NCBI GenBank assembly: GCA_958296445.1
Contig: OY282565.1
Coordinates: 3,087,570 to 3,151,569, forward strand
DNA from: an uncultured Dehalococcoidia bacterium
GTDB lineage: Bacteria > Chloroflexota > Dehalococcoidia > Lucifugimonadales > UBA3495
Direction of reading: 5' to 3'
DNA: 64,000 nt
Shown here: piece after piece, positions 8,907-17,549 of the stretch
How the letters are laid out: each line of letters begins with the position of its first letter
Numbering within the stretch: the stretch's first letter is position 1
Made by a program: the position numbers and the translations under genes
The notes under the pieces: model-generated
The model's input: only the letters and a program-made list of their open reading frames with translations
Told to the model about the DNA's origin: nothing
Database searches by the model: none

Positions 8907-9010
8907 CCATTCCTCCTTGTTTCGGCTTCCGTCCAAGTCTTGGCCTTCCCGTAGCCTGCTTGTCTTAACCTGAAGCTCCGCTTGTCTTAACCTTCCGTAG
9001 CTCGCTCTCT

Positions 9011-9060
9011 CCGAGTTTCGGCCTTCGGCCTTCCTCCGAGTTTCGGCCTTCGGCCTTCCT
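9011..9060. repeat. 25-bp perfect tandem duplication
   Basis: Two identical 25-base units (CCGAGTTTCGGCCTTCGGCC plus TTCCT) lie upstream of DUF1800. Each contains the palindrome AAGGCCGAAGGCC-like core, so the pair can form hairpins. The 8907-9711 spacer otherwise holds only the repeat array at 9334-9440 and a divergent TTCCCGCGAAAGC-type hairpin near 9667. Confidence 0.85.
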
Positions 9061-9333
9061 GTAGTTTACCTTGCTCCGAAGTTTCGGCCCCCCGTATGCT
9101 CGCCCCATCCGAGCCCGCCCGGCGCATCGCGCCCAACAACCCGGACATCCGCAAACCCCGGCAACCCAAAAATCCGGCAACAGGCAAGCAAGCATCCCGG
9201 CCGCTTGCCCTTTAATTACCTATCCATTTAAGCCCCTACGCCCAACGTTGTCAATACTGATTCCAGCATAATAACGAAAGCGCGATAACATCACGCCCAG
9301 CAATTATACCCGCCCCCACCCAACCGCCCATCC

Positions 9334-9440
9334 CGTCATTCCGCCCACCCTGTCATTCTAAGCGCCCATACTGTCATTCTAAGCGCCCATACTGTCATTC
9401 TGAGCGCCCAACCTGTCATTCTGAGCGCAGCGAAGAATCC
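9334..9440. repeat. Array of about 20-bp CTGTCATTCT units
   Basis: Five head-to-tail units of the form CTGTCATTCTRAGCGCCCA end in CATTCTGAGCGCAGCGAAGAAT. This is the left half of the MITE-like repeat family seen elsewhere in the window; the right half is absent. No spacers separate the units. Confidence 0.75.
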
Positions 9441-9711
9441 CACCCAACGCAACAAAATCCCCTCCCCCTCCCGGCGAGTGCCAGGGCGGGGGGCGTCCAC
9501 CCCCAACCCCACACTGGACACTAACCAAGCAACATTGTATACCATCCGCCACACACCTGACCGTCAAACAACCAAAACCCGGCAACATTCCTCCCATCTC
9601 CCGCCACCCCCGCACCCAACCGCCATACCCACGCCCAGCCCGCCACCCCCGCACCCACCCACCACCCCCGCGAAAGCCGGAATCCAGCCCCCCGGCAAAA
9701 GAGGCCCAACA

Positions 9712-10254
9712 ATGACGCACAACAACATAGACTTCCGCATAGGCATCGGCTTCGACTCCCACCCCCTAACCCCCAACCGCCCCCTAATCCTAGGCGGCGT
9801 GCCAATCCCCCACACCCACGGCCTAGCCGGCCACAGCGACGGCGACGTCCTAACCCACGCCCTCCTAGACGCCCTGCTAGGCGCCGCCAACCTAGGCGAC
9901 AAAGGAACCCACTTCCCCTCATCCGACCCCCAATACCGCAACATATCCAGCCTCCTCCTCCTAGAGCAAGTAGCCGCCATCCTAGCCGCCGCCGGTTGGC
10001 GCGTATCCAACGTTGATGCTACAATGCTCGCGCAAACACCCCGGCTTGGGCCGTTCATTCCGACTATGAAGGAGCGGGCCGCCGCCGCCCTGTCCCTTTC
10101 CCCCGGCCGCGTCAGCATCAAGGCGACCACCACCGACTACCTAGGCTTCGTCGGCCGGGCCGAGGGCATCGCCGCCGTCGCCGTCGCCGCCATAATGTCG
10201 CAGACGCGCCCCCCGGAGCCGGGACAGCCCGCGGCCCCGCCAAGTTCCGGCTAA
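9712..10254 (+). CDS. ispF: 2-C-methyl-D-erythritol 2,4-cyclodiphosphate synthase
   Basis: IspF makes the cyclic diphosphate of the MEP isoprenoid pathway. This 180-residue protein has all the motifs: RIGIGFDSHPL (metal Asp and His), LILGGVPI, HTHGLAGHSDGDVLTHALLDALLGA, GDKGTHFPSSDP, and C-terminal VSIKATTTDYLGFVGRAEGIAA. The start is the ATG at 9712, which gives the normal N-terminus; the in-frame region upstream is Pro/Thr-rich repeat sequence. The stop TAA overlaps the cysS ATG by one base (TAATG), so the genes are translationally coupled. The usual partner ispD is not in the window. Confidence 0.96.
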   Translation: MTHNNIDFRIGIGFDSHPLTPNRPLILGGVPIPHTHGLAGHSDGDVLTHALLDALLGAANLGDKGTHFPSSDPQYRNISSLLLLEQVAAILAAAGWRVSNVDATMLAQTPRLGPFIPTMKERAAAALSLSPGRVSIKATTTDYLGFVGRAEGIAAVAVAAIMSQTRPPEPGQPAAPPSSG

Positions 10255-11909
10255 TGAAGCTCTACAGCACGCTATCCGGCGAAGCCACCGATTTCACCCC
10301 CGCCGACGGCCACACCGTCCGTATGTACGTCTGCGGCGTAACCCCCTACTCCTCCACCCACATCGGCCACGCCCTAAGCTACGTCGCCTTCGACGTCCTC
10401 CGCCGGTATCTCGAACACCTCGGCTTCCAAGTCCGCCACGTCCAAAACTTCACCGACGTGGACGACAAAATAATCCAGCGGGCCCAAGAACAGGGCATCC
10501 AGCCCGGCGACCTAGCCGAGCGCTACATCCAAGACTTCTTCCAAACTATGGACGCGCTCAACATCCGCCGCGCCCACGTCTACCCCCGCGCCACCGAGGA
10601 AATCGGCCCCATCATCAAAACCATCGCCCGGCTGGTGCAATCGGGCCACGCCTACCCCGCAGGCGGCGACGTATTCTTCCGCGTCGAAAAAAGCGAAGGC
10701 TACGGCAAGCTCAGCCACCGCACCCTAGCAGGAATGCAGGCCGGCAGCCGCATCGAAATAGACGAAAACAAAGAACACCCAATGGACTTCGCCCTCTGGA
10801 AAGGCGCCCGCCCCGACGAACCCCCCGCCGTAGTCTGGCAAAGCCCCTGGGGCCCCGGCCGCCCCGGCTGGCACATCGAATGCACCAGTATGTCTATGAC
10901 CTACCTAGGCGAAACCCTAGACATCCACGGCGGCGGCCAAGACCTAGTCTTCCCCCACCACGAAAACGAAATCGCCCAAAGCGAAGCCTCCACCGGCGTC
11001 GCCCCCTTCTCCCGCTACTGGGTTCACAACGGCCTGCTGCGCCTCGGCGGCGACAAAATGAGCAAGTCCCTAGGCAACCTAGTATCGGTAGAGGAAGCCC
11101 TAGAACGCTACTCCCCCGACGCCATCCGCCTCTACTTCCTAAGCTCCCACTACCGCAGCCCCCTCTCCTACACCGACCACGGCTGCGCCGCAATGGAGCG
11201 CAGCCTAGACCGCCTCCGCCAAGCCCTAACCCGCCCCGCAACCCCCACGCCCGCCACCCAAGCCGGTAGCAAGCCCGCCGATGGCGCAGAGCCCACCCCC
11301 GCGCCCGCCGCCCAAGCCAGTGGCAAGCCCGGCGATGGCGCAGATCCCACCCCCACGCCCGCCGCCCAAGCCGGTGGCAAGCCCGCCGATGGCGGAGATC
11401 CCACCCCCACCCCCGCCACCCAAGCTAGTGGCAAGCCCTACGATGGCGGAGAACCCACCCCCACGCCCGCCGCCACCCCCAACCCTGCCGAAAATCCGAA
11501 TCCCAATCCCGCCCACCCCGAAGCCCTAGACGCCGAACCCCACCGCCAGCAGTTTTTCGAGGCGATGGACGACGACCTAAACACCCCCCGGGCCCTAGCC
11601 GCCCTGTTCGACCTAGCCCGGGAAATCAACCGCGCCAGCGACGCCGCCCGCCCCGTAGCCGCCGCCCAAGACACCCTGCGCCACCTAGGAAACATCCTCG
11701 GCCTAACCTTCGCCCCGCCCGCAACCACCGGCAACCCCGACGGCGCCGGAGCCGGCCCCTTCATCGAGCTGCTACTAGAAACCCGCGCCGCCCTACGCCA
11801 AGCCCGCCAATTCGACCAAGCCGACCGCATCCGCAACGGCCTAGAGCAACTAGGCGTAGCCGTAGAAGACACCCCCAACGGCCCCACCTGGCAATTCCGC
11901 CACCCCTGA
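10254..11909 (+). CDS. cysS: Cysteinyl-tRNA synthetase with repeat insertion
   Basis: CysRS charges tRNA-Cys. This class I enzyme has [19 protein letters not shown] (first zinc Cys and the HIGH-type motif), WHIECTSMS (second Cys), [13 protein letters not shown] (zinc His/Glu) and KMSKSLGN. At 551 residues it is about 80-90 longer than usual. The excess is a Pro/Ala/Gly-rich stretch at about 326-425, between the catalytic core and the anticodon-binding DALR domain (resuming at [21 protein letters not shown]). It contains four 18-residue repeats. The frame is intact and the C-terminal EDTPNGPTW motif is present, so the enzyme is probably functional. It is coupled to ispF. Confidence 0.96.
   Translation: MKLYSTLSGEATDFTPADGHTVRMYVCGVTPYSSTHIGHALSYVAFDVLRRYLEHLGFQVRHVQNFTDVDDKIIQRAQEQGIQPGDLAERYIQDFFQTMDALNIRRAHVYPRATEEIGPIIKTIARLVQSGHAYPAGGDVFFRVEKSEGYGKLSHRTLAGMQAGSRIEIDENKEHPMDFALWKGARPDEPPAVVWQSPWGPGRPGWHIECTSMSMTYLGETLDIHGGGQDLVFPHHENEIAQSEASTGVAPFSRYWVHNGLLRLGGDKMSKSLGNLVSVEEALERYSPDAIRLYFLSSHYRSPLSYTDHGCAAMERSLDRLRQALTRPATPTPATQAGSKPADGAEPTPAPAAQASGKPGDGADPTPTPAAQAGGKPADGGDPTPTPATQASGKPYDGGEPTPTPAATPNPAENPNPNPAHPEALDAEPHRQQFFEAMDDDLNTPRALAALFDLAREINRASDAARPVAAAQDTLRHLGNILGLTFAPPATTGNPDGAGAGPFIELLLETRAALRQARQFDQADRIRNGLEQLGVAVEDTPNGPTWQFRHP
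11241..11456 (+). repeat. 54-bp coding tandem repeat within cysS
   Basis: Four consecutive 54-base units (11241, 11295, 11349, 11403) encode the pattern TPxPAxQAxxKPxDGxxP. A partial fifth unit follows. Unit length is a multiple of three, so copy number can vary without breaking the frame. Confidence 0.9.
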
Positions 11910-11952
11910 ACACCAACCAACCCCGACCTATACGTTAAGAAAGGCAACCAAA

Positions 11953-12492
11953 ATGACCCAACCGCTAAGAGCGTCCCCGCCCGAAAGATACCAAGCCATC
12001 AGCCAACACCTGCTAGAACAAGCCCAAGCCGAACTAACCAAAGGCGACCTAATCCAGTCATCCGAAAAACTATGGGGCGCCACCGCCCACGCCGTAAAAG
12101 CCCTATGCCAGCAAATGGGCTGGAACCACCACGCCCACATCCACCTCAGATCCGCCGTAAGCTACATCGCCTCCAGGCTGGAGCGCGGCGACTTGACGCT
12201 TGCCTTTGGCTACCTAGAGAACCTGCACATCAATTATTATGAACACCAGCGGGGATTTCACGAAATTCTCATCGGATTAGAAAACGCCACTTTCCTAATC
12301 CGTGAACTAGCCGCAGCACCCCTGTCTCAACTCCCCGCCAGCCGCGAGGGTATATCCGTCCCAGAGCGCCAAGACCAAGAACGCCTCCTGCGAATGCTAA
12401 CCCGCAAAACCCAGTATTCCCACGGCCCCCAACTAGAGGGCAACGACCTAGACGCCCTACCCCCCATAAAACCCGCCCCCCCATCGGCCTAA
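11953..12492 (+). CDS. PaREP1/HEPN-like protein, array copy A
   Basis: This is the first of six tandem paralogues. The 179-residue protein looks mostly helical: ERYQAISQHLLEQAQAEL (helix 1), GDLIQSSEKLWGATAHAVKALC (helix 2), GWNHHAHIHLRSAVSYIAS, then YLENLHINYYEH, the pattern I associate with the PaREP1 family (HEPN-like, first named from paralogous repeats in Pyrobaculum). A charged tail ends GPQLEGNDLDALPP. HEPN proteins are often RNases or toxin partners, but no nucleotidyltransferase partner is present. An Rx6H occurs in helix 1 (RYQAISQH), not clearly the catalytic motif. Leu is mostly CTA. Confidence 0.75.
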   Translation: MTQPLRASPPERYQAISQHLLEQAQAELTKGDLIQSSEKLWGATAHAVKALCQQMGWNHHAHIHLRSAVSYIASRLERGDLTLAFGYLENLHINYYEHQRGFHEILIGLENATFLIRELAAAPLSQLPASREGISVPERQDQERLLRMLTRKTQYSHGPQLEGNDLDALPPIKPAPPSA

Positions 12493-12532
12493 CCCCTCAA
12501 TTTTCCCGTAGAAACGGAGGTTAAACGCAACA

Positions 12533-13105
12533 ATGACCCAACCGCTAAGAGCATCCCCCCCGGAAAGATACCAAGCCATCAGCCAACACCTGCTAGAACA
12601 AGCCCAAGCCGAACTAGCCAAAGGCGACCTAATCCAGTCATCAGAAAAGCTATGGGGCGCCACCGCCCACGCCGTCAAAGCCCTATGCCAACAAATGGGC
12701 TGGAACCACCACGCCCACATACACATCAGAGACACCGTCAACTACATCGCCTCCGAACTCGCCCGCAACGACCTGCGGAATGCCTTTATCTACCTAGAAG
12801 CCCTGCACATCAATTATTACGAACACCAGCACAGAACCGACGAAATCCGCACCGGCATAGACAACGCCACATTCCTGACCCGTGAACTGGCCGCAATACC
12901 CCTGTCCCAACTGCCCTCCAGCCGCGAACACCTATCCGCCACAGAACGCCAAGACCAAGAACGCCGCTTACGAATGCTAACCCGCAAAACCCAATTCTCC
13001 CACGGCCCCCAGCTAGAGGGCGACGACCTAGACAACTTACCCCCCATAAAACCCGCCACCCCCGAACAAAAACCAACCCCCGGAACGGAGACAACACCCC
13101 AATGA
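12533..13105 (+). CDS. PaREP1/HEPN-like protein, array copy B
   Basis: This 190-residue paralogue has the same first 60 residues as copy A. It diverges in the middle (HIRDTVNYIASELARNDLRNAFIYLEALHINYYEH, then HRTDEIRTGIDNATFLTREL) and has a longer Pro/Thr tail (PEQKPTPGTETTPQ). The 40-base spacer before it contains ACGGAGGTTAAACGCAACA, a ribosome binding site shared with copy E. Its stop overlaps the start of copy C as ATGA. The function is unknown, as for copy A. Confidence 0.75.
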   Translation: MTQPLRASPPERYQAISQHLLEQAQAELAKGDLIQSSEKLWGATAHAVKALCQQMGWNHHAHIHIRDTVNYIASELARNDLRNAFIYLEALHINYYEHQHRTDEIRTGIDNATFLTRELAAIPLSQLPSSREHLSATERQDQERRLRMLTRKTQFSHGPQLEGDDLDNLPPIKPATPEQKPTPGTETTPQ

Positions 13106-13611
13106 CCCAACCGCTAAGAGCATCCCCGCCCGAAAGATACCAAGCCATCAGCCAACACCTGCTAGAACAGGCCCAAGCCGAACTAGCCAAAGGCGACCTA
13201 ATCCAGTCCTCAGAAAAACTATGGGGCGCCACCGCCCACGCCATCCAAGCCCTATGCCAGCGCACGGGCTGGAACCACCACGACCTAATCTGCCTCAGAG
13301 CCGCCGTAAGCTACATCGCCTCCAGCTTGGATCGCGACGACCTGATGCTTGCTTTTGTATACCTAGAGAACCTACACATCAATTATTTTGAACACCCGTA
13401 CAGCATCGGCGAAATTCGCACCGGCATAAACAACGCCGCTTTCCTAATCCGCGAACTAGCCGCAGTACCCCTATCCCAACTCCCCTCCAGCCGCGAACAC
13501 CTATCCGCCGCAGAACGCCAAGACCAAGAACGCATCCTGCAAATACTAACCCGCAAAATCCGCCCCCCCGAACAAAAACCAACCCCCGGAACGGAGACAA
13601 CACCGCAATGA
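13102..13611 (+). CDS. PaREP1/HEPN-like protein, array copy C
   Basis: This is the shortest paralogue, with 169 residues. The N-terminus is identical to the others; the centre is its own (AIQALCQRTGWNHHDLICLR, SSLDRDDLMLAFVYLENLHINYFEH, PYSIGEIRTGINNAAF). The conserved tail segment TQxSHGPQLEGxDLD is missing, so LTRKI runs straight into RPPEQKPTPGTETTPQ, consistent with an in-frame deletion. It overlaps copies B and D by ATGA at both ends, so coupled translation is expected. Confidence 0.75.
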   Translation: MTQPLRASPPERYQAISQHLLEQAQAELAKGDLIQSSEKLWGATAHAIQALCQRTGWNHHDLICLRAAVSYIASSLDRDDLMLAFVYLENLHINYFEHPYSIGEIRTGINNAAFLIRELAAVPLSQLPSSREHLSAAERQDQERILQILTRKIRPPEQKPTPGTETTPQ

Positions 13612-14147
13612 CCCAACCGCGAAGAGCATCCCCCCCCGAAAGATACCAAGCCATCAGCCAACACCTGCTAGAACAAGCCCAATCCGAACTAACCAAAGGC
13701 GACCTAATCCAGTCATCGGAAAAACTATGGGGCGCCACCGCCCACGCCGTCAAAGCCCTATGCCAGCAAATGGGCTGGAACCACCACGCCCACATCCACC
13801 TCAGAAACGCCGTAAGCTACATCGCCTCCAGGCTGGAGCGCGGCGACTTGACGCTTGCTTTTGGCTACCTAGAGAACCTGCACATCAATTATTATGAACA
13901 CCAGCACAGAACCGACGAAATTCGCATCGGATTAGAAAACGCCACTTTCCTAATCCGTGAACTGGCCGTAGTACCCCTGTCCCAACTCCCCGCCAGCCGC
14001 GAGGGTATATCCGCCGCAGAACGGCAAGACCAAGAACGCCGTCTGCAAATGCTAACCCGCAAAACCCAATTCTCCCACGGCCCCCAGCTAGAGGGCGACG
14101 ACCTGGACGCCTTACCCCCCGTAAAACCTGCCCCCCCATCGGCCTAG
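13608..14147 (+). CDS. PaREP1/HEPN-like protein, array copy D
   Basis: This 179-residue paralogue is closest to copy A: both share RLERGDLTLAFGYLENLHINYYEH, the GLENATFLIREL segment and the PAPPSA terminus. It begins MTQPRRASPPERYQ, as copy F does. It is followed by the same 40-base spacer that follows copy A, so A-B and D-E look like parts of a duplicated multi-gene block. Function as discussed for copy A. Confidence 0.75.
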   Translation: MTQPRRASPPERYQAISQHLLEQAQSELTKGDLIQSSEKLWGATAHAVKALCQQMGWNHHAHIHLRNAVSYIASRLERGDLTLAFGYLENLHINYYEHQHRTDEIRIGLENATFLIRELAVVPLSQLPASREGISAAERQDQERRLQMLTRKTQFSHGPQLEGDDLDALPPVKPAPPSA

Positions 14148-14187
14148 CCCCTTAATTTTCCGGTAGAAACGGAGGTTAAACGCAACA

Positions 14188-14760
14188 ATGACCCAACCAC
14201 TAAGAGCATCCCCGCCTGAAAGATACCAAGCAATCAGCCGCGACCTGCTGGAGCAGGCGCAGGCGGAGATGGACAAGGGCGATTTCATTCAATCATCGGA
14301 AAGGCTGTTGGACGCAACAGTCCACGCCGTCAAAGCCCTCTGCCAGCGGATGGGCTGGAACCATCACGACCACATCTACCTCAGAGCCGCCGTCAACTAC
14401 ATAGCCTCCGAACTCGGGCGCGACGACCTGCGGATTGCCTTTGTATACCTGGAGGGTCTGCACATCAATTATTTTGAACACGAGTGGGGATTTAGCGACA
14501 TTCGCATCGGATTAGACACCGCCGCTTTCCTGACCCGTGAACTGGCCGCAATACCCCTGTCCCAACTGCCCTCCAGCCGCGAACACCTATCCGCCACAGA
14601 ACGCCAAGACCAAGAACGCCGCCTACGAATGCTAACCCGCAAAACCCAATTCTCCCACGGCCCCCAACTAGAGGGCGACGACCTAGACGCCCTACCCCCC
14701 ATAAAACCCGCCACCCCCGAACAAAAACCAACGCCGAAAACGGAGACAACACCGCAATGA
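14188..14760 (+). CDS. PaREP1/HEPN-like protein, array copy E (divergent)
   Basis: This 190-residue paralogue differs most from the rest. Helix 1 reads RYQAISRDLLEQAQAEMDKGDFIQSSERLLDATVHAVKALC, and the underlying DNA uses CTG and GAG where the others use CTA and GAA. It also lacks the His of the Rx6H found in the other copies, which argues against that motif being catalytic in every member. From about residue 120 onward it is again nearly identical to copy B, as expected from recombination between copies. Its stop overlaps copy F as ATGA. Confidence 0.75.
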   Translation: MTQPLRASPPERYQAISRDLLEQAQAEMDKGDFIQSSERLLDATVHAVKALCQRMGWNHHDHIYLRAAVNYIASELGRDDLRIAFVYLEGLHINYFEHEWGFSDIRIGLDTAAFLTRELAAIPLSQLPSSREHLSATERQDQERRLRMLTRKTQFSHGPQLEGDDLDALPPIKPATPEQKPTPKTETTPQ

Positions 14761-15296
14761 CCCAACCGCGAAGAGCATCCCCCCCGGAAAGATACCAAGC
14801 CATCAGCCAACACCTGCTGGAACAAGCCCAAGCCGAACTAGCCAAAGGCGACCTAATCCAGTCATCGGAAAAACTATGGGGCGCCACCGCCCACGCCGTC
14901 AAAGCCCTATGCCAGCAAATGGGCTGGAACCACCACGCCCACATCCACCTCAGAAACGCCGTCAGCTACATCGCATCCGTACTCGGACGCGATGACCTGC
15001 GGAATGCTTTCATATACCTAGAAGCCCTGCACATCAATTATTACGAACACCAGTACAACGTTGGCGAAATTCGCAACGGAATAACCAACGCCGCATTCCT
15101 AACCCGCGAACTGGCCGCAGATCCCCTGTCCCAACTCCCTTCCAGCCGCGAACACCTATCCGCCGCAGAACGCCAAGACCAAGAACGCATCCTGCGAACA
15201 CTAACCCGCAAAACCCAGTATTCCCACGGCCCCCAGCTAGAGGGCAACGACCTAGACGCCCTACCCCCCATAAACCCCGCCACCCCATCAACCTAA
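14757..15296 (+). CDS. PaREP1/HEPN-like protein, array copy F
   Basis: This is the last of the six, with 179 residues. The N-terminus matches copy D; the centre is distinct (SVLGRDDLRNAFIYLEALHINYYEH, YNVGEIRNGITNAAFLTREL) and the tail is of the A type (KTQYSHGPQLEGNDLDALPP). The next gene, a FAD oxidase, starts about 36 bases downstream without an obvious functional link. Confidence 0.75.
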   Translation: MTQPRRASPPERYQAISQHLLEQAQAELAKGDLIQSSEKLWGATAHAVKALCQQMGWNHHAHIHLRNAVSYIASVLGRDDLRNAFIYLEALHINYYEHQYNVGEIRNGITNAAFLTRELAADPLSQLPSSREHLSAAERQDQERILRTLTRKTQYSHGPQLEGNDLDALPPINPATPST

Positions 15297-15332
15297 CCCC
15301 CACAACCCCGAAACAACCCACAAACAACGCTG

Positions 15333-16733
15333 GTGAAAACAATGCTCGATGACGCGGCCCTAGCATCCCTAGCCCACATCGTAGGAACGGACAACCTGCT
15401 AACCGACCCCGACGCCCTAGACCGCTACACCGGCGACGCGCTCGCCCCCAGCCGCGCCTTCGGCGCCGAAGACGCCTTCCAACGCCTAGCCGACGCCGTA
15501 GCCCGCCCCGGCTCCACCGCCGAAGTATCCCAAATACTAGCCTGGGCCAACCGGCGCCGGATTCCGGTCATCCCCTACGGCGGCGGCACCGGCGTTATGG
15601 GCGCCGTAGTCCCGGCCCACGGCGGCCTAGTCCTCGACGTCAAACGGATGAACCGCATCCTGTCCGTTGACCCCGCCGGCCTGACCGTCCAGGCCGAAGC
15701 CGGCGCAGTCCTGGCCGACTTGGAGTCCGCCCTAGCCCAATACGGCCTGATGATCGGACACGACCCCTACAGCGTCCCCATCGCCACCGTCGCCGGCACA
15801 ATCTCCACCAACGGCGTAGGCTACCGCGCCTGCGCCCACGGCCCCATGGGCGAGCAGGTAGTCGGGCTGGAAGCCGTCCTGCCCAACGGCCAAATCATCC
15901 AAACCCGCGACATCCCCAAGTATTCCTCCGGCCCCAACCTCAACCACCTCTTTATCGGCTCCGAGGGCGTCTTTGGCGTCATCACCCGCGCCACCCTCCG
16001 CGTCTTTCGCATCCCCGAATCCCGCCAATTCGCCAGCGTCGGGTTCGACTGCTTCGAGGACGGTTTCAACGCCGCCTCCGAACTGCTGGCCCTAGGCATC
16101 CGCCCCGCCCTGCTGGACTTGACCGAGGAAGACAACGACGTAACCCTGCACCTGCTGTTCGAGGGTTTCGCCGAAGGCGTGGCAGCCCAAGCGCAACGCG
16201 CCGCCGCAGTCTGCCACGCCGCCGGGGGCTGCTCCCTAGGCACGGAACCCACCCAAGAGTATTGGGCCGCCCGCCGCGATTCCGCCCATTCCTACCAAAC
16301 CGCCGCCCTAGGCCAGCCCCGCCAAGTGCGCTGGAACCGCTGGAACCGACGCCGCGGCTTCGACTACCTCCACCTAGCCCTCCCCGCATCCCGCGTCCTG
16401 GAATACCGCCGCCGCGCCGGCGAAATCCTAGAATCCGAAGGCATCGCCGTAGTCGAATACGCCATCTGGAGCCGCCCCGAACTCTTCTCAATGCTCATAA
16501 CCCCCGAATCCGGCCACCCCGCCGAAGCCCGCCGGCGCCTAGCCCGCAACGTCGACCGCGTCCTAAAACTAGCCCAAGATATGGGCGGCGCAATGGAATA
16601 CTGCCACGGCGTAGGCGTCAAACTAAACCACCTCCTAGCCCGCGAACTAGGCCCCGCCCACAACACCATCCGCCAACTAAAGCAAACCCTAGACCCCAAC
16701 AACATAATGAACCCCGGCAAACTCGCCCTCTAA
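15333..16733 (+). CDS. FAD-binding oxidoreductase (GlcD / D-lactate dehydrogenase type)
   Basis: This 466-residue protein is a PCMH-type flavoprotein that would oxidise a 2-hydroxy acid. The FAD-binding half shows PVIPYGGGTGVMGAVVP, VDPAGLTVQAEAGAVLADLE, GHDPYSVPIATVAGTISTNG and LFIGSEGVFGVITRATLRV. The C-terminal FAD-oxidase domain includes MEYCHGVGVKLN and ends in the family pattern LDPNNIMNPGKLAL. The start is GTG at 15333 or ATG at 15342; neither has a clear binding site. No FeS partner (GlcF) is adjacent. The exact substrate cannot be read from sequence. Confidence 0.9.
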   Translation: MKTMLDDAALASLAHIVGTDNLLTDPDALDRYTGDALAPSRAFGAEDAFQRLADAVARPGSTAEVSQILAWANRRRIPVIPYGGGTGVMGAVVPAHGGLVLDVKRMNRILSVDPAGLTVQAEAGAVLADLESALAQYGLMIGHDPYSVPIATVAGTISTNGVGYRACAHGPMGEQVVGLEAVLPNGQIIQTRDIPKYSSGPNLNHLFIGSEGVFGVITRATLRVFRIPESRQFASVGFDCFEDGFNAASELLALGIRPALLDLTEEDNDVTLHLLFEGFAEGVAAQAQRAAAVCHAAGGCSLGTEPTQEYWAARRDSAHSYQTAALGQPRQVRWNRWNRRRGFDYLHLALPASRVLEYRRRAGEILESEGIAVVEYAIWSRPELFSMLITPESGHPAEARRRLARNVDRVLKLAQDMGGAMEYCHGVGVKLNHLLARELGPAHNTIRQLKQTLDPNNIMNPGKLAL

Positions 16734-16762
16734 ACCCCCAATAAGGAGCAAACCCCAAAGAA

Positions 16763-16957
16763 CAAAATTGCAAAACTACTCCCCCCGTCCATCACCCTGA
16801 ACCCCATCCACCACCCCGAACCCCGTCCGTCACCCCGAACCCCGTCTGCCACTCTGAGCCCTGCCTGTCATTCTGAGCAAAGCGAAGAATCCCACCGTGG
16901 GCCGTGAGACCCTTTCCCACCGCTCAGGCCGACAAAGGAGAATCCCGCAATTCCCTC
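16763..16957. repeat. MITE-like repeat, copy 1
   Basis: The left terminal segment CAAAATTGCAAAACTACTCC pairs with the right end GAATCCCGCAATTCCC. Between them are several CACCCYGAACCCC/CTGTCATTCTGAGC units, then the core CTGAGCAAAGCGAAGAATCC and GAGACCCTTTC...CTCAGG. The 16734-17642 spacer holds this element, a CTCTGTG repeat, a pseudogene fragment, two palindromic repeats and the promoter of the next gene. Confidence 0.75.
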
Positions 16958-16958
16958 A

Positions 16959-17035
16959 CAGAGCGCAAAGAGAACAAAGAGTCCATCGCATAACCCCCCC
17001 AAATTAAAACTCTGTGCCCTCTGTGGTTAAAAAAT
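16959..17035. repeat. CTCTGTG-type dispersed repeat
   Basis: CACAGAGCGCAAAGAGAACA and the opposed ACTCTGTGCCCTCTGTGGTT form an imperfect inverted pair. A related pair occurs at 50601-50665. This pattern recurs between genes in many bacteria. Confidence 0.6.
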
Positions 17036-17103
17036 TCGGGATGCCTAGACTTAGTGGACTTGTGCGACCCATTAGGATACACCCAGGTTCGCACCGTGGC
17101 GCA

Positions 17104-17247
17104 TTACTTTTAGCCACCTACCGCAACGCCGTAGGCAGATTCAACACCGCATCCCTCCAAGTAAACTTCCACCAAATCCCCCAACAAGACGCCGCCGCCG
17201 CCATCCGCCTATTCTCCGCCCAAGTAACCCCCGCCTTCCCCAACTAA
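17104..17247 (+). pseudogene. Remnant of an LLM-class flavin oxidoreductase C-terminus
   Basis: About 45 residues from ATYRNAVGRFNTASLQVNF to AIRLFSAQVTPAFPN end at a TAA and use the local codon style. They resemble the C-terminal helix of luciferase-like monooxygenases (typical pattern RLFAEEVMPAF). No barrel or start belonging to it lies upstream; the preceding sequence is dispersed repeat. I infer a gene truncated by repeat insertion or deletion. Confidence 0.4.
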
Positions 17248-17332
17248 CCCCGCCACCCCCTGCCCGCCACTACTCCCTTGCGCGGTATTCTTAACGTGCG
17301 CCGAAATTGCCGTTGTGATTGCGTCCCGCGCC

Positions 17333-17358
17333 GTCATTCCCGCGAAAGCAGGAATCCA
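17333..17358. repeat. TTCCCGCGAAAGCGGGAA hairpin repeat
   Basis: GTCATTCCCGCGAAAGCAGG plus AATCCA is one of several copies (17941-17966, 46291-46312, 47851-47877, a divergent one near 9667). Each forms a short stem with a GAAA loop. Confidence 0.75.
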
Positions 17359-17449
17359 CAGCCCTGCCCAATACAGCCTTCGCTCGCCGGAGCGTCTGGA
17401 TCCCCTCTTTCCCCGGAAATGACCGGATGATTTCAACATCGGAAGCGAA

Positions 17450-17476
17450 CCCGTAGGGGCGCACAGCCGTGCGCCC
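17450..17476. repeat. GTAGGGGCGCAC palindromic repeat
   Basis: CCCGTAGGGGCGCACAGCCG followed by TGCGCCC contains the palindrome GGGCGCAC-agcc-GTGCGCCC. Other copies in this orientation lie at 27461, 30778 and 31103; reverse-oriented copies lie at 60696 and 63888. Confidence 0.85.
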
Positions 17477-17549
17477 TTGCCCTTGCGTCATCGCGCCCTT
17501 CGCGTCCCCGATATTCCAATAAACGATAATAAACATCAAATAATATCTA

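Noticed and set aside
9478..9711. N-terminal extension of IspF rich in Pro and Thr
   Set aside because: The extension is translated from C-rich spacer containing a degenerate hairpin repeat, while the ATG at 9712 gives the standard IspF N-terminus.
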